This document shows, one piece after another, positions 22,688-36,110 of a stretch of DNA of 64,000 nucleotides. The stretch covers positions 62,001 to 126,000 of the forward strand of contig JAURVB010003358.1 in the NCBI GenBank assembly GCA_033002965.1, read 5' to 3'. The translations under genes and the position numbers were made by a program. This DNA is from Piper betle. Lineage: Eukaryota; Streptophyta; Magnoliopsida; Piperales; Piperaceae. The notes below the pieces were generated by a model, which made no database searches, had not been told where the DNA came from, and saw only the letters and a program-made list of their open reading frames with translations. Each line of letters begins with the position of its first letter. The stretch's first letter is position 1.

Positions 22688-25600
22688 TTATGATGCAAGC
22701 TTCCCCAAAAGGATTTTGCTGTATACAAAAGCCCCAAACCATTTATTAGAGACAAAGCTGACATAACAGGAGAACGTATTGATTAGCAAACCTCTCAACA
22801 TGGACAGACTACAAAGAATGAAGAATTTACATGGATTTTCACAAGCAGTTGTCTCCAATTAACAATTTAAACATTCGGCTGTCCCCAATTATCTCTTACA
22901 TTTTGTTGCAATCTGCTCGATTTGACAAATCTTCTGGGAAAATTTGCCACCCTAACTGACCAGCAGAGACAGCTAGAAAAGCATAAAAAGGCCATCCTGC
23001 TTTCCAAAATTGGCGAACGCAATCTGCAATAATTACGGCACACTAGGATTAGGATTGACATAAACAAAATGAATTTAAGAGAAATAGCATACTACAGTAG
23101 AAAAAGAAACAAACATAAAAACAACTACTCACCAAGTTCTGCATTAAATCTGCTGATAGTCAGCCCAGTGATACATGCAACTCCAAAACCAGATATCCAG
23201 ACTATTTTGTGGTTTCCAAACCTCAAGGTTGTGTATTTAACACCCACTTTAAGGTCATCTTCTTTGTCCTAAGATTGACATCAATAACACATAGAAGCAT
23301 TTATCCTATTGGATAGCTAACATGCTAAAATGGAATTCAGAATGGAATTTCCGTAACTTAATTAAACCTGATGTGCATATATGGCATCATACACAAGAGT
23401 CCAACATACACCAGAAGCATAAAGTGGAAAAACAACAGCAGGATCCAAGCTTCCTCTAATTGCACTCCATCCTAGTAAAGCTCCACAGTTAAAAGTTGAA
23501 CCTAAATATGCTTGAGGCTGTGAAATTTATGGCAGCAGAACTGCTGAGTTTAAAAATTGCAGATAAAAAGATGTAAGAAACTTTACGAACATACCCAAAA
23601 TGTCAGCCTCTTCATCAGTGGAAAAATAAAAACAAGAAGAAGATATGAGGCTCCCAAAACACGACTGCAGCAAGGTGTTAAAGAATCATTTGTAAAGGCT
23701 ATAAAAAAGAAAAACCAAAAACAAAAAGCCACCATCTAGACAAAAAACAATTTACTTATTTAAAGCTAACATTTCACCATGCAAAAATGAACTAATAAAC
23801 ATTAGATGATCAACTTTTCTCAAAATTCAGATTATGTAATGACTGATGATATACATTACCCAATCAAAGGAAAAAATCAAGCATTGGATCCTCCAACATG
23901 TATTCACTCCTCAAGCATTGCTTCAATTCTCTGATGCAAAGGTTTGTGAACAGCCCATGTCATATAGGTAACATTGTGAAGCACAAAACCAAAAGTTTTT
24001 ACTTTCATACAAATAAACAGCCTTAGTGGGGTGCTTCCGGGTGTTTTGCCGCATGCTGTGTCTCACATTTACCCTCTATTTCAGATTTTTCATCTTTCCA
24101 AGACCAGAGATACTACCATGAATAGTAGCCACAACTGAACCAGCAAACCACCATGAAGAAGAACATGCTAATAAAATCTTCTGAATGTTTATACCCATAC
24201 ACCAAGACATACTATAGGTATAAAATTTTAAAAAATATCATAATTGATTCTATTACAGACACTAAAAGATCTGTAGATGCCAAAAAAACCCTCTAGTTAT
24301 TAAGTTGTAGCAAGATCCCTAATCCCAAAAGAAGCTGAAGACCTAGAAAGCTTAGCCCTTGAAAGGGTGTAAACATGCCACTCGCAACTGGCCTTGATTT
24401 GGTGCGTTCTACCTGCAACATACTACCAGAGTTCTGTTAGCACAACACATGACAACCATTTATAACCAGTGTAAAAGATAGAGGTCTACCTTCACATCAA
24501 TATCCCGGTCAAGAAGATCGTTGACTGTGCATCCAGCTCCTCGTAAAAGCAATGCACCACAGCCAAAAAGGGATAACATCTCCCAGGGCTTGCTGCTAAA
24601 GTAATTGACCTGAATTGTCAAACAAACTATTAAAAACATTTTTAGCTAATTATCAAGTTTTCGTTGAACGGACTGCTTAAAAAAGTAATCAACTTTAATA
24701 GATAAGCTTCTTAGTAAAGAACATAACTAGCAATTTTTCCGAATTCTAAACCTCAAATCAGCAGCAATCAAAACCAATGTGCAAAGCATTAAATGACGTT
24801 TCTTATTAGCAAAACCCAAACATTTTCAGATAATTATCAAGTCCATGTCAAACACTAAACAACCTACATCGGCAAGTTTAGTCATTAAAAACATAACAAA
24901 CAGTTTTCCCCTTGTTCCGAATCCTAAATCAGCGCCAACCAATAACAATTTGTAAAACATTAAATGAAGTTTTCTAGAAATAAAACCCAAACATTTTCGA
25001 ACGGTTACCAAGTTTTTGTTGAACAGACTGTTTAAAAAATTAATCAACCTGCATTGACAAGTTTATTGATTTCTGAATCATAAATCAGCGCCAGCCAAAA
25101 ACAATTTGAATAGCATCAGCCAGATTATGAAATCTTTGTTGAGCAGAATGCTCAGCAATGCAAACTTTGATTGACAAGTTAATAGGCAAAGAACATAACA
25201 AACAGTTTCACTTTCCCCTATCTAGATAATGCAAAAAATCTCAAATATCCTTTGTCATGAGACATGTAATTACCACCAAAAACTGAAAACCATGGTTTCA
25301 GCAGTACACTAGATTAACATTGACATGACAGAAGTAGATGAATCACCCAAGTAGCTTAACTCCCAAAAAAAAATCATTCCTTATGGTCTAAAGACATAAA
25401 CCAAACTGTCTAATTCTCAACCCTAAATCAGCACCAACCAAGAACAATCCTAAATCATTTACAACAAATCTCAACGCAATCGCACAATGTCTGTGCAGGT
25501 GATTGCACATAATAAAACGAGAAGACATTGAACAAAAGAAGGAAGCTTACCACATCCCCGGCCAAGCAAGCAACCAGGTACGGATCGGCCTATCAACCCT

Positions 25601-25789
25601 GGCCAGCCGAGCGTATGGCCGCACCGATTCCAGCAAGTAAACGTCAATCCACGACGCCGCCTCCTCCCGCCTCCTCCCTCCATCTCCGCCGCCGCCCGAC
25701 CTTCGGACCACCTCCGAAGAAGAAGGAGTAGAACAAGGGCGATTGGGAGAACGATGCGAACTTTCCTCGGGGGAGCTCGGAGCCGCCAT
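22688..25789 (-). CDS. COQ2: 4-hydroxybenzoate polyprenyltransferase, mitochondrial (COQ2/PPT1), with apparent lesions
   Basis: Eight minus-strand exons: 25789-25551, 24609-24490, 24412-24290, 23664-23595, 23517-23368, 23268-23133, 22996-22900 and 22757-22688 (stop). The enzyme is a UbiA-type membrane protein that attaches the polyprenyl tail to 4-hydroxybenzoate in ubiquinone synthesis. The first aspartate motif NDLLDRDID is in exon 2; the second, [13 protein letters not shown], spans exons 5 and 6. [26 protein letters not shown] and VSNKWFG match the plant family. Oddities: at about 24,580-24,590 several residues between SPG and the MLSLFG block are missing and the frame shifts. At 24,293-24,295 a TAG stands where the family has tyrosine, next to a poor donor. 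A conserved PIGTW reads PIRTW. An arginine-rich, transit-peptide-like N-terminus lies in another frame (ATG at 25,925). Either the locus is decaying or the consensus has errors. Confidence 0.8.
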
Positions 25790-26017
25790 GGGAGAAGAGG
25801 TTGGGAGGTCGGATGGTGGGAGAGAAGAGCGGATTTGGAGGAGGGGCGGCTGCGGGGTTTGGCCGGAGAATAGTACGGACGGCGGAGGTGGCGGCGGATC
25901 GCCGCGGGAGGACCCAGATCGGCATGGTGGGCCGGTGAACGGGTTGAACGAGTTGGGAGGCTCGACTCGGTCCTTGTTTGACTCGCGCGAATTTTTTGGA
26001 CTACGCCCCACATCCAA

Positions 26018-27099
26018 AATTTTTTTTTTTCAAAACAAAAAATTACGAATTTTAAGCGTCATGTACGACCTATAACTATATAAGATAAATTTTAATTATA
26101 TATATATATATATATTTAAAATAATAAAATAATTTTATTTAAATAAAAAGATAAATTATAATTATTTAATTTTTTATTATATTTTTTAAATAATTAGACT
26201 GACTCTTATTACTAAAATTTAACAGTTAAAATTAATAAGGTTTATATTCGTGACTATGAAATATATTTTTATTGTTTTTTAAAAAAATTAAGAGAGATTG
26301 AAGCTAGTAAAATTTGGAAGATATTTTTATTTTTTTAATTTTTTTAAAATTTTGATTGATTAATTTTTCTAATTTTAATTTCACATTAATATTGGGTTTC
26401 TCTTTTATTAATAAAAATAGATTTAAAAGCACTAAACAAAAAATATATTAAAGATATATTTTAATTTTATAAAAAATCACTAAATAATAAAAGAGTGTAT
26501 AATAATAATTATCTAATATCTTAAATATAGATTCGGATAAAAAATCATAATTTAATTATAAAATAGACTATAAAAATTTAATTTATTATATTTATTAATA
26601 AGAGTAAATTTGACGATAAAATATATTTCTAATATATAATGAAAAATTTTGTTTGTAATTTTAAAATATGGTTAAACCAAATATACTCTAAAGCAGCTAT
26701 TTATATTTATCTATGTATATCTAATAGTATATATCTAATATCTAATATAATCAAATATCTAATACCTAAAAATACCCTTAAATTAAAAAACTAAACAAAA
26801 AATTAAAAATTTTCATCGCTACCCCGTAGCGGGACCGGCCGCCCACACAGGGTGGTAATCTGGCTGCCCCACAATCCAGGCCGGCGGTTTAAGATTTTTT
26901 TATTTTTTTATTTAAGATTAGTTTTTACATTTTAATTAAATTTCTCATTTTTTTGTAACTTGCTTTAATTCTGCAATTGTATAAGATAATATCAAAAAAT
27001 ATCTCCCCTCTTCTTATAAAAAACTTTTATTTTTTAGTTTGGCTTATGCAATCTATTTATATAAGTTATTAAAGTGCAACCATAACAATATTAACTTAA
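26018..27099. other. AT-rich intergenic DNA with one small GC-rich island
   Basis: Very AT-rich. A block at about 26,818-26,892 (GCTACCCCGTAGCGGGACCG onward) is sharply GC-rich and contains a short palindrome, TACCCCGTAGCGGG-like. No gene seen. Confidence 0.5.
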
Positions 27100-27794
27100 A
27101 CAGTATATATATAATAACAACAAGATGATATGTCACTTACATTGCTTCTCCCAACGGGGCGGCCAGGCCCACTGGTGACTAGTCGACTCTCGTCACTCCT
27201 CTGTCAACTATAGGTAGATTAATTGATTGTTTAAAATTTTAATATAATTTTATTTAATATTTTTACAATTATTAATAAAAAAATATACAAATAAAACTAT
27301 AAATTTGAATCGAAAACATACTTTGATATAAGTTAATTTTAAATAAAAAATAGTCTTTACTCATTTCGTATTTCATTCTATATTGTCTTTTTTTATGGTG
27401 AAGAAAATAACTTAGCACTCTTTCTGTTACGACATGTTATCTTTTATAAGAAAAAACTTTGGGCAGTTTACATTTAAGATTTAACTGCGTCACAGTCAGG
27501 ACACGTAAAACAACAAATTTTTATTGATAAAATAAATTAATAATCTTATCATGTGGCTTGTCAGGCATCCAATCTACAGCTGCCTAAATACGACGGAGAC
27601 AATCATGCACCATAGTCAGATCGTTGGAAGAAATGTTGGGTCGATGTTAATTATTCCAAATAGTGCAGTTTTATATGTGTGTTTATTTTTCCAATGAATA
27701 TTTTTCTCACAGATGTTGAACAAGTAGGCTGCCGTGGTTTGGTTTTGTTTGATGATTGATGTTTCTCTAAAACAAAACAGGATAGATCATAGCG
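27100..27794 (+). promoter_or_regulatory. Upstream region of GLO copy A, duplicated upstream of copy B
   Basis: About 27,100-27,190 matches 37,899-38,001, and about 27,210-27,794 matches 38,944-39,513. The 934-bp hAT-like element at 38,010 splits the second copy. This proves that the duplicated unit included about 0.7 kb of 5' flank. No TATA could be confidently chosen. Confidence 0.65.
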
Positions 27795-30729
27795 ATGGGA
27801 GACGAGCCGGTGAACGTGAAGGAATATGAAGAGCTAGCGAGGCTTGCTCTTTCGAAGAAGAGCTTTGATTATTTCCGAGGTGGTGCCGAGGACGAACACA
27901 CTCTCAAGGAGAATCTCAGAGCTTTCCAGAAAATTCTGTAATTGTTTCCTTGATGGAAAGAACTCCATTCTTTTAACCAGTTAATTTTGATACTTTGATC
28001 AAATATTTAAGCTTCGTGGTTTCGTCTCTTCAGATTTCGTCCAAGAGTACTGGTAGATGTCAGTTCCATTGATTTGTCAACGACCATTCTTGGTTACAAA
28101 ACGGATTCTCCAATTCTGGTTGCTCCCACAGGGATGCACAAGTTGGCACACCCAGATGGTCTGATTTCTTTGACAATTTGGTTTACCATATATTGTGTAT
28201 TGACTGCTTGATTGCTATTGATGAACTTCTCTTTTGGTTTTATCAGGGGAGGTGGCAACAGCTAGAGCTGCAGCTGCATCCAACTCAATCATGGTGAAGC
28301 ATCGGTTCTGAGTAATGAAGTGGTTTTTATGTCAAACTTTGGGCATCGGTCATTGGGTAATTGATTGATTTATGTTCTAGGATTTTAATATTTTCCTAGG
28401 TGTTGTCATTTTCATCAAACTGTACGATCGAGGAGGTTGCTGCAAGCTGCAATGCCATTCGTTTCTATCAATTATACGTAAGATGTTATTTGGTCTTAGT
28501 TACATGTGCCGTTGTTGCTGCTATTTTTGCTCTTTCTTTACGAGTAAATTGTGTTTCACAATCAGATTTATAAAAGACGAGATATTGCAGCAACATTAGT
28601 ACATAAGGCTGAGAATTGTGGGTTCAAAGCTATTGTTCTTACTGTTGATACACCAAGGCTTGGTAGAGGGAAGCAGACATAAAAAACAGGAAGGAATTCT
28701 GTTTCTAATGCTGTTATATTTTCAGCAAACTGGGAGCTATCATACTTATGAATATATTGCTAACTTTTTTTCCAGCAGATTGGATGTACCTGTGTTGAGA
28801 AACCTTGAAGGTCTTCTACCTGTGGATGTGGATGCCGTGAGTATAGTTCTTGTTCCCAACTCGTTCATTTGTTAGGCAGTTTCCTTTGGCAATTGTGGTT
28901 TGTTCTTCTAAATAAATGCTATCACGGTTAGTGTTGTTGGCAAGGACCTAATTCTGCAAATAAAATTTTAAATGACCACTGTGATACCAGTGCTCTATTT
29001 ATATGGTTCAAATGGGCAGCACAAGAACTTGAGAATTTTTGCTCACCTGGAATAATATGTGCAAATATTTTGAACCAATGTCAGAGTAGATTTTGGCCAT
29101 TAAAATTCCTGATGACTGTGACATGCTATGTATAAATCTCTCATTTCTTGACAATAAATTTAGATTGGGAATGTATCCCATGGAATAAAATAAATGCATC
29201 TTGTAAAATTTATGATAATTGACTATGCAGAGTTTTAGGTGGTTTGAAGACCTCTACTTCCCTAATCAGTCCTAGAACTCTGATATCTGTAATAAGCTAT
29301 GAGAAATTTAGAATGACTTACGAGACTTTTATGTTCATTCACAAAATTGCCACATTTTTCAGGCCAATCCTTTTTGTTATCTTCTTCAGGTTAGTGGTTC
29401 TAAACTTGAAGCTTTTGCATCTGCCACGTTGGATCCCTCTCTGAATTGGAAGGTTTTCTTTTGCGACTCATTAGCAATATCAATTATCCTTTTTTCATGA
29501 CGATATATCAAAGTAGTAGTTTTTTTTTTATGAAGTCAAAGTGGTTGCTTTTATCAATCTTAAATGCTTTGTATCAGGACAGCTTGTGATTAATTTTCTC
29601 CCATCACAAACTAAAATTGTCTCATAAATTTCATGCTTTAACGATACAATTTCCACTAAAGAATTTCCCAACAGTACAACAGTTATAAATTCCTCCAAAA
29701 AAGTGATTAATCCTTTTCTCTAAGTGTATGTTGCAAGACATTAACAGGTTGAATCGATTACAAACTTGCCCATTAATCTTTCTCTCCTATTAATATTTTT
29801 TAGGACATAGAGTGGTTGAAATCCATCACAAAATTGCCCATCTTGATCAAGGGTGTGCTTACCGCTGAAGATGGTAAACCATTCATTTCCAATATGTAAC
29901 TGTCCAAATACTGATTTGAGAAGAAGTATGTGATTCTCCTTCAAAAACTTTAAGTGTCCAACAATGGCAGCTAAAAAGGCGGTGGAGTCAGGAGTCAGTG
30001 GGGTGATAGTTTCAAACCATGGAGCTCGCCAGCTTGATTATTCCCCTGCCACAATAACTGTCCTTGAAGAGGTAACAATTTAAATTCTCGCCTATTGGTT
30101 GTTTATACTGCATCACCTTAAGCTTTTAAACCTTTTTTTGCCGACGAATGTTTTTTTTGTATATCTGATACAGTGAGTAGCCTTGTTTGATCATAGCAAG
30201 ATAATAAAACGGGACTTTGTGGGTTTATTTATTGTACTGTCCCATGCTGCGTAGGCCTTTTTTATAGATAAGTATATGTTTAATCTCATAGTACCCATAA
30301 ATTTATAGTGTCATTTGCATTTTCTACTTGTATTTTCATGAAATTTTACAGATAGTTCAAGCTGTTTGTAGCAAGTACCTGTTCTAGTTGATGGAGGAAT
30401 TCGTCGTGGCACTGATATCTTTAAGGCCCTTGCTCTTGGGGCCAAGGCCGTGATGGTATATTTTTATTATAAGCAATTAGAAATTCACTGTTCTCATTGT
30501 TTATGTTGATCTTCTGAAAAGAGGCCATTTTCATTGCACTTCTTACACAGGTTGGAAGGCCAGTGGTATATGGCTTAGCTACAAAGGAGAATCTGGTGTA
30601 AGAAATGTATTGAAGATGTTGAAAGATGAGCTTGAACTTACAATGGCTCTTTCCGGCTGTCCTACTTTGAAAGATATAACCCGAGCTCACGTCAGCACCG
30701 AGACAGATAGGCTGAGATCACATCTATGA
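27795..30729 (+). pseudogene. GLO4: GLO copy A: (S)-2-hydroxy-acid oxidase GLO4-type, damaged
   Basis: Eleven exons by comparison: 27795-27937, 28034-28158, 28247-28293, 28400-28477, 28566-28689, 28779-28836, 29390-29452, 29804-29873, 29971-30071, 30352-30455, 30551-30729. The intact family protein is an FMN-dependent peroxisomal enzyme that oxidises 2-hydroxy acids to 2-oxo acids with hydrogen peroxide. Visible signatures are [18 protein letters not shown], the catalytic [10 protein letters not shown] and a C-terminal S-H-L resembling a type 1 peroxisomal signal. Breaks: one base is missing in exon 5 (about 28,664-28,672), giving an early TAA; one in exon 10 (about 30,370-30,376); one in exon 11 (about 30,582-30,586). 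The exon 5 donor reads AG|GA instead of AG|GT. Each missing base lies in or next to a short A or G run. As printed it is a pseudogene; consensus errors are the alternative. Confidence 0.85.
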
Positions 30730-31002
30730 GTACAGAGTGCACTTATGTGAAAAGTTGCGTGAACTTACAAGAGAACAGCAATTATCCAGAACCTTTCCTT
30801 CTGAAATATATAAGCTGGCAGCTGCGTGTAGGATAGTACTATCCTGTTTTGTGGTAATCGATATATCTTACAATTGTTATTATTTGGAGTGATTGCAACT
30901 TCGATTGAGTCCTACCTTTATCAACTTAGAATTGTTTGCTAGATGCGTGCTATCCAATTGCTAGCTTATGTAGCAGTTATATAGTCATTTTAAAGTTTTA
31001 AT
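30730..31002. other. 3' flank of GLO copy A up to the copia remnant
   Basis: Matches 42,442-42,668 downstream of copy B, then diverges near 30,960 at GCTATCCAA, where the copia remnant begins. This is the left breakpoint of the insertion between copies A and C. Confidence 0.6.
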
Positions 31003-32041
31003 CTAAATATACTCCTTACAAGCTTTTGTAACAGCTACATATTCAGCTTCAATTGAAGATAGAGCAACTTTTGTTTGAAATTTGGAAACCCAGCTCACTG
31101 TTGTTCCACCAACTATAAAGACGTATCCTGATGTACTCCTGTCATTGTCTCTATTTCTAGCATGGTTCGAATCTACATAACCTTGCATATAAATATTATC
31201 ACTCCCAAAATACTAACAAAAATTAGAAGTTCTTTTCATGTACTTGAAAATCTATTTAACTACTTTTCAGTATTCTTTTCTTAGGTTCTTTATGAATCTG
31301 CTCACTATTTTCATTGCATGTGCAATATTTTGTCTTGTACTCAGCATGGCATACATAAGGTTTTCAATAGCTGATGCATAAGGCATTGCTTTTCACGTGA
31401 GTTTTATCTTCATCACTTTTAACACCTTGTTAATTGGACAATTGGAATTTACTACCCAAAGTAGTAGTCACTGGTTAGATTCATTCATGTTGAATCTCTC
31501 ATGGACTTTCTTCACATACCCTTCTTGAAATAACCAGAACATATTAGTCTTCTTGTTCAGGTAATTTGCATCTTAAGGAGTTGTTTTTCTTCACCCAGGT
31601 CCTTCATGAAAAAGCTCTAGCTAACTTCATCTTGAGATTAAAGATTTTCTTCATACAAGTCCTTGCAACAAGCATGTTATCTACATACAAAGTTAAGATA
31701 ATGTAATTGCCAGTATTAAACTTTTGTAAATATACACAATGGTCCAAATTTCTCCTATCAAATCCATTATGTAACACAAACTTATCAAATTTCAAATATA
31801 ACTGTTTTTGTACTTGTTTGAGTCCATATAGACTCCTCTTTAATTTGCACACTATAATTTCTTTACCTTTGACTTCAAATCCTTTTGGTTATTCCATATA
31901 GATCTCTTCCTCTAATCACCCTGAAGGAAAGCTGTATTTACATCAAGTTGTTTTAAATACAATCCCTTTACAACCACAATACTCAAAATAATTCTAGTAG
32001 AAGTCATTTTTACAACAGGTGTAAATATATCATGAAAATTA

Positions 32042-32574
32042 TGTGAGATCCTTCAACTTAGTCCCACATCTAATACCTACTGGGAGAAGATCCTGTTTAT
32101 AAGTGGGAATGGACTATAGATCTTTAACTTGGTTCACCATGTTTAAAGAGATAACTTAGCCCATTACGTTGCACTTTGGGCCGGGTCGTTAGAAATGGTA
32201 TCAGAGCCGACCTGGTTCCGTGTTAGATGGTGGGATGGACTAGGGACGTTGGCTAGGTTGCCGATCATGGGCCAAAAAGTCGTGGGCTGGGACTAACAAC
32301 GGGCCAAGACTAGAAACATTGGCTAGGCTGTCGGTCACGGGTCAGAAAGGACGTGGGCTGGGGCTAGCAACGGGTCAAGAATAGGCATTTCGAGGACGAA
32401 ATTTCCTAAGGTGGGTGGATTGTGAGATCCCTCAACTTAGTCCTACATCTAATACCTACTAGGAGAATATCATGTTTATAAGTGGGAATGGACTATAGAT
32501 CTTTAACTTTCGGGGTACCCATTTTAAAGAAATGACTTAGCCCATTACGTTGCACTTTGGGCCGGGTCGTTACA
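32042..32574 (+). mobile_element. Complete TRIM (miniature LTR retrotransposon), 533 bp
   Basis: Left LTR 32,042-32,193 and right LTR 32,421-32,574, beginning TGTGAGATCC and ending GGGTCGTTACA (GTTAGA in the left copy). A perfect 5-bp target duplication AATTA is at 32,037-32,041 and 32,575-32,579. PBS TGGTATCAGAGCC starts at 32,196, and a purine-rich AAGGTGGGTGGAT precedes the right LTR. There is no coding capacity. The interior has an imperfect internal duplication of a unit starting ACTAGGGACGTTGGCTAGG and ending near AACGGGCCAAG. It is inserted within the reverse-transcriptase region of the copia remnant. It would need enzymes from another retrotransposon to move. Confidence 0.93.
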
Positions 32575-32875
32575 AATTAATTCTTCTTTTTAAGCAAAAC
32601 CTTTCACTACTTGTTTTGTAGAACCTTCCTTTTTGGTGGCAACTTCACCAACTCCCATGTATGGTTCTTTTCCAATGATGACATCTCATCTTTTATGGCC
32701 AACTCCCATTTGAGATGAGCCCCGTTGCTCATAGGTTCATCATAGGACTCTGGTTCTCCTACATCAGTATACAAAACATGTTATATAATTAAACTTAATT
32801 TTTTGAGTAGACATTCTAACCTTTATGCTCCTCCTTGGTTCGGGAAAAATAGCTATCTCTTGTTGTGGCTTTGAG

Positions 32876-33389
32876 TAGGGGTGCTAATCGAGCAAGCAAA
32901 CCGAGCTCAACTTGTGTTCGAACTCGGTTTGAATAGTTTGAAACTCGTTTGAACTCGACTCGAGATCTAAGGAGTTTTGAACATACATGCTCGAGTTCGA
33001 CTCGAATATCTTTTATGTATTCAAGCTGGACTCGAGCTCTAATACACTTAAACTATTTAATTCTCCCCAGCTCAAACCCAGCTCATTTGTGAGCTCGAAA
33101 CCGGTTCGTTTAAAAGTCAAAAGTACCTCACATAAAAAATTACAACCAATATGGATTGAATCCACAACCTTGAAGTCATCAACTTGAATACTTACTATCT
33201 CACTTCTTTGTTATTATATTATATATATATATATAATATAAAAATATATTATTATATTATTTTATCAAGTCAAGCTACGAGTCGAGTCAAACACGACCTT
33301 GCTCAAGCTCGGCTCGTAAGATTTGAGTCGAGTTAAGCCGAAACTAATGCTAAATACTCACGAGTTGGCTCGCTCAATTAGCAACCCTA
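32876..33389. mobile_element. hAT-like non-autonomous element, 514 bp
   Basis: Flanked by a perfect 8-bp target duplication GCTTTGAG (32,868-32,875 and 33,390-33,397). Terminal inverted repeats are TAGGGGTGCTAATCGAGC on the left and, read inverted, TAGGGTTGCTAATTGAGC on the right. Subterminal parts are packed with CTCGAG/GAGCTCG words; the centre is AT-rich with an (AT)n run near 33,222. No transposase is encoded. This end sequence is of a type widespread in plant hAT-derived miniature elements. It is nested in the copia remnant. Confidence 0.92.
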
Positions 33390-35876
33390 GCTTTGAGTCA
33401 TTAATTTCAACTTGTGCATCAAAATATTCAAAATTTGATTCATCATCATGTGGTTGATTAGCCTGCGACTCACCTTCTTGTTCAATCTTCTTAGAAGATA
33501 ACTGTTTTACATCACGTAAAATAAATCTTTGATTTTCAGCACTTGGTATATCTTTATCTATCTCATCAAGCTCCATATACTCCTTTTCTTTGGACTCCTA
33601 ACTCTTTTCTTTCTTCTTGTCTTTGTACATGCACTCTTCATTGAATACAACATCCCGATTTCAAACATCTTGTTGTTCTTGAAATTCTATATCTTGTAAC
33701 CATACTCGTCATCCCCATATCCGAGAAATATACATTTGAGAGATTTTTAATAAAGCTTCGTTCTTTATTCCTTATCAACATGTGCATATGGAATACAACC
33801 AAAGACATTAAAAAGAGTAACCAACATTGTTACCAGCCAATACCTCTTTCGGTATTTTTCCATCAAAGATGCTTAATAGACTTCAGTTGATTAGATAAAC
33901 AGCAGTATCCACAATGGAACCCCAAAGATGCAAAGAGGGTCCAACATGAACTCTCATACTTCTCGCTCACTCTAGGATGGTCCTGTTCCTTTTCTCTGCC
34001 ACCCCATTCCATTATGGTCTCCTTCGCACTGTTTTGATCCTTCCAATTCCCTCTTTTCACAATAAGAGTCAAACTCCTTATTGCAATATTCTCTGCCATT
34101 ATCCGACAGAAGACATTTTAATCTCAAACCTATTTCATTTTCAACCCGGGCTTTCCATATCTTGAAAATGCTAAAGACTTCTGATTTTTCTTAATAGTGT
34201 AGATCCATGTCTTCTTACTAAAATCCTCAATGAATGTAACAAAATAGAAATTACCTCCAAAAGATTTACCATGAACTCGCCCCCAAACATCCGTATGAAC
34301 CAACTCCAACCTTTTGGATTTCATCTCTCGCCCATCCTTTGTGAAGTTAATCCGTTTCTATTTACCTAAAATAGAGTACTCACAAAAACCAAAGTTAGGT
34401 TCAATTATGCCTGTCAAAACCTTCTTGAAATATAAGATCCTCATCCCACTCTCGCTCAAGTGACCAAGTCTTCTATGCCATAAAGTTGTTATGTCATTCT
34501 TCTCAGTGGCTAAAGAAACAAATGGATCTACCTTGGTAAATAATGGGTAAAGTGTGCCAACCACCTTCCCCTTGATCACCACCAATACTCCCTTGCTGAT
34601 CTTCCACTGATTGTTTTCGAATGTGATCCTATAGCCCTCTTGGTCCAGCTTGTTAACAGATATAAGATTCTTCTTCAATTCAGGTATATACCTGACCTCC
34701 TTTGAGAATAAGTTTACCTTCATCATGCATCTTCAAATAAATTACTCCCTTTCCTTAAATTTTGCACTTCTGACCATTACCAATTGTTACATATCCAAAC
34801 TCACTTTTGATAAAATTACAAAACCATTCTTTGTGAAAAATACAATGAAATGAAGTACCTGAATCAATATATTATGTATCTATTTTGTAATCATCATGAA
34901 CAGATAAACAAAGTTTCCCTTCGTGACCATCTACAACATTAGTTACATTTTTGACTCGCTCGGAACAATCCTTCTTTACATGTCCTTCATTGTCATAAAT
35001 CCAAAAAGTAAACTTACCCTTGAATTTTCGTTTGGATTTGGAGTGCCCTCAGTTCTTAGGACCTCTACTTTGACTTCTTCCTCTTTCTTTGCTCTTGCAT
35101 TTGTTCACCGACAAAGTTGTTTGCGAGATGGACGGTGTGCTATCTACTATGCTTCTCTTCATCATCTCCTGATTCAAAATTGCATTTAGTATTTCATCAA
35201 ACTTTAGTTATTCTTTCGATACATTACTTATAGATATAATTACCGTATCTCAACTTTCGGACAAAGAACACATAAACATTAAATATTTAATATCTTTATT
35301 AAAGGTAATCTCCATAGATTCAAGTTGTGTCCAAATTTTATTGAAATCATTTAAATAATTAGCAATAGATTTAACTTCAGGCATCCTTAAATAGACAAAC
35401 TTTCTCAACAAAAATAACCTATTAGAGGCTGATGACTTTTCATAAACACCCGCTAATGCCTCCATCAACCCTTTGACGATTATTTATTTATAGACATTAA
35501 ACGCCACCGACTGTGTTAAACATAATCAGATAATAGCTAAGGCTCGCGTATCTAACAATGCACACTCCTCCGCTAACATGGTTTATGGTTTAGTACCTAC
35601 AAGCGATTGATGTAGTTTCTTATATAGATGATCCTTAATTTGCATCTGTCACCACTGATAATTTGTCCTATCAAATTTTTTGATTTTTCCAATTTTAGAA
35701 GTGTCTTCCATGACTCCTACTCAAATCAAGATCCAATTGAATGAGACCCAAATTCTTACCGACGATACCAATTGTTGAGAAAAATCCGTACAGTTAGAGA
35801 TCAACAATAACAAACCCAAGATACGGGAAAATAATACTTGATAAATAAGATAAAATAAAAATAAAAGAATAGAAAT

Positions 35877-36110
35877 TTAAAGTTAAAAACCCTCATTTTA
35901 TCAAGAATCAAAAACCACGGGATATCAATGAATAATTTATTACTTCAACTAAACATTACAGCTATCAAACACATAAAGATATCAATGAATAATTTAAAGT
36001 TGAATACCCTCATTTTATCGAGAATCAAAAACTACGGGATATCAATGAATAATTTATTACTTCAACTAAACATTCCAGCTATCAAACACATAAAGATATA
36101 CAAGAAAAGT
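35877..36110. repeat. Tandem duplication, 117-bp unit, in the copia LTR
   Basis: Copies containing CCCTCATTTTATC start at 35,890 and 36,007 and continue through GATATCAATGAATAATTTATT and CAGCTATCAAACACATAAAG. Confidence 0.8.
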
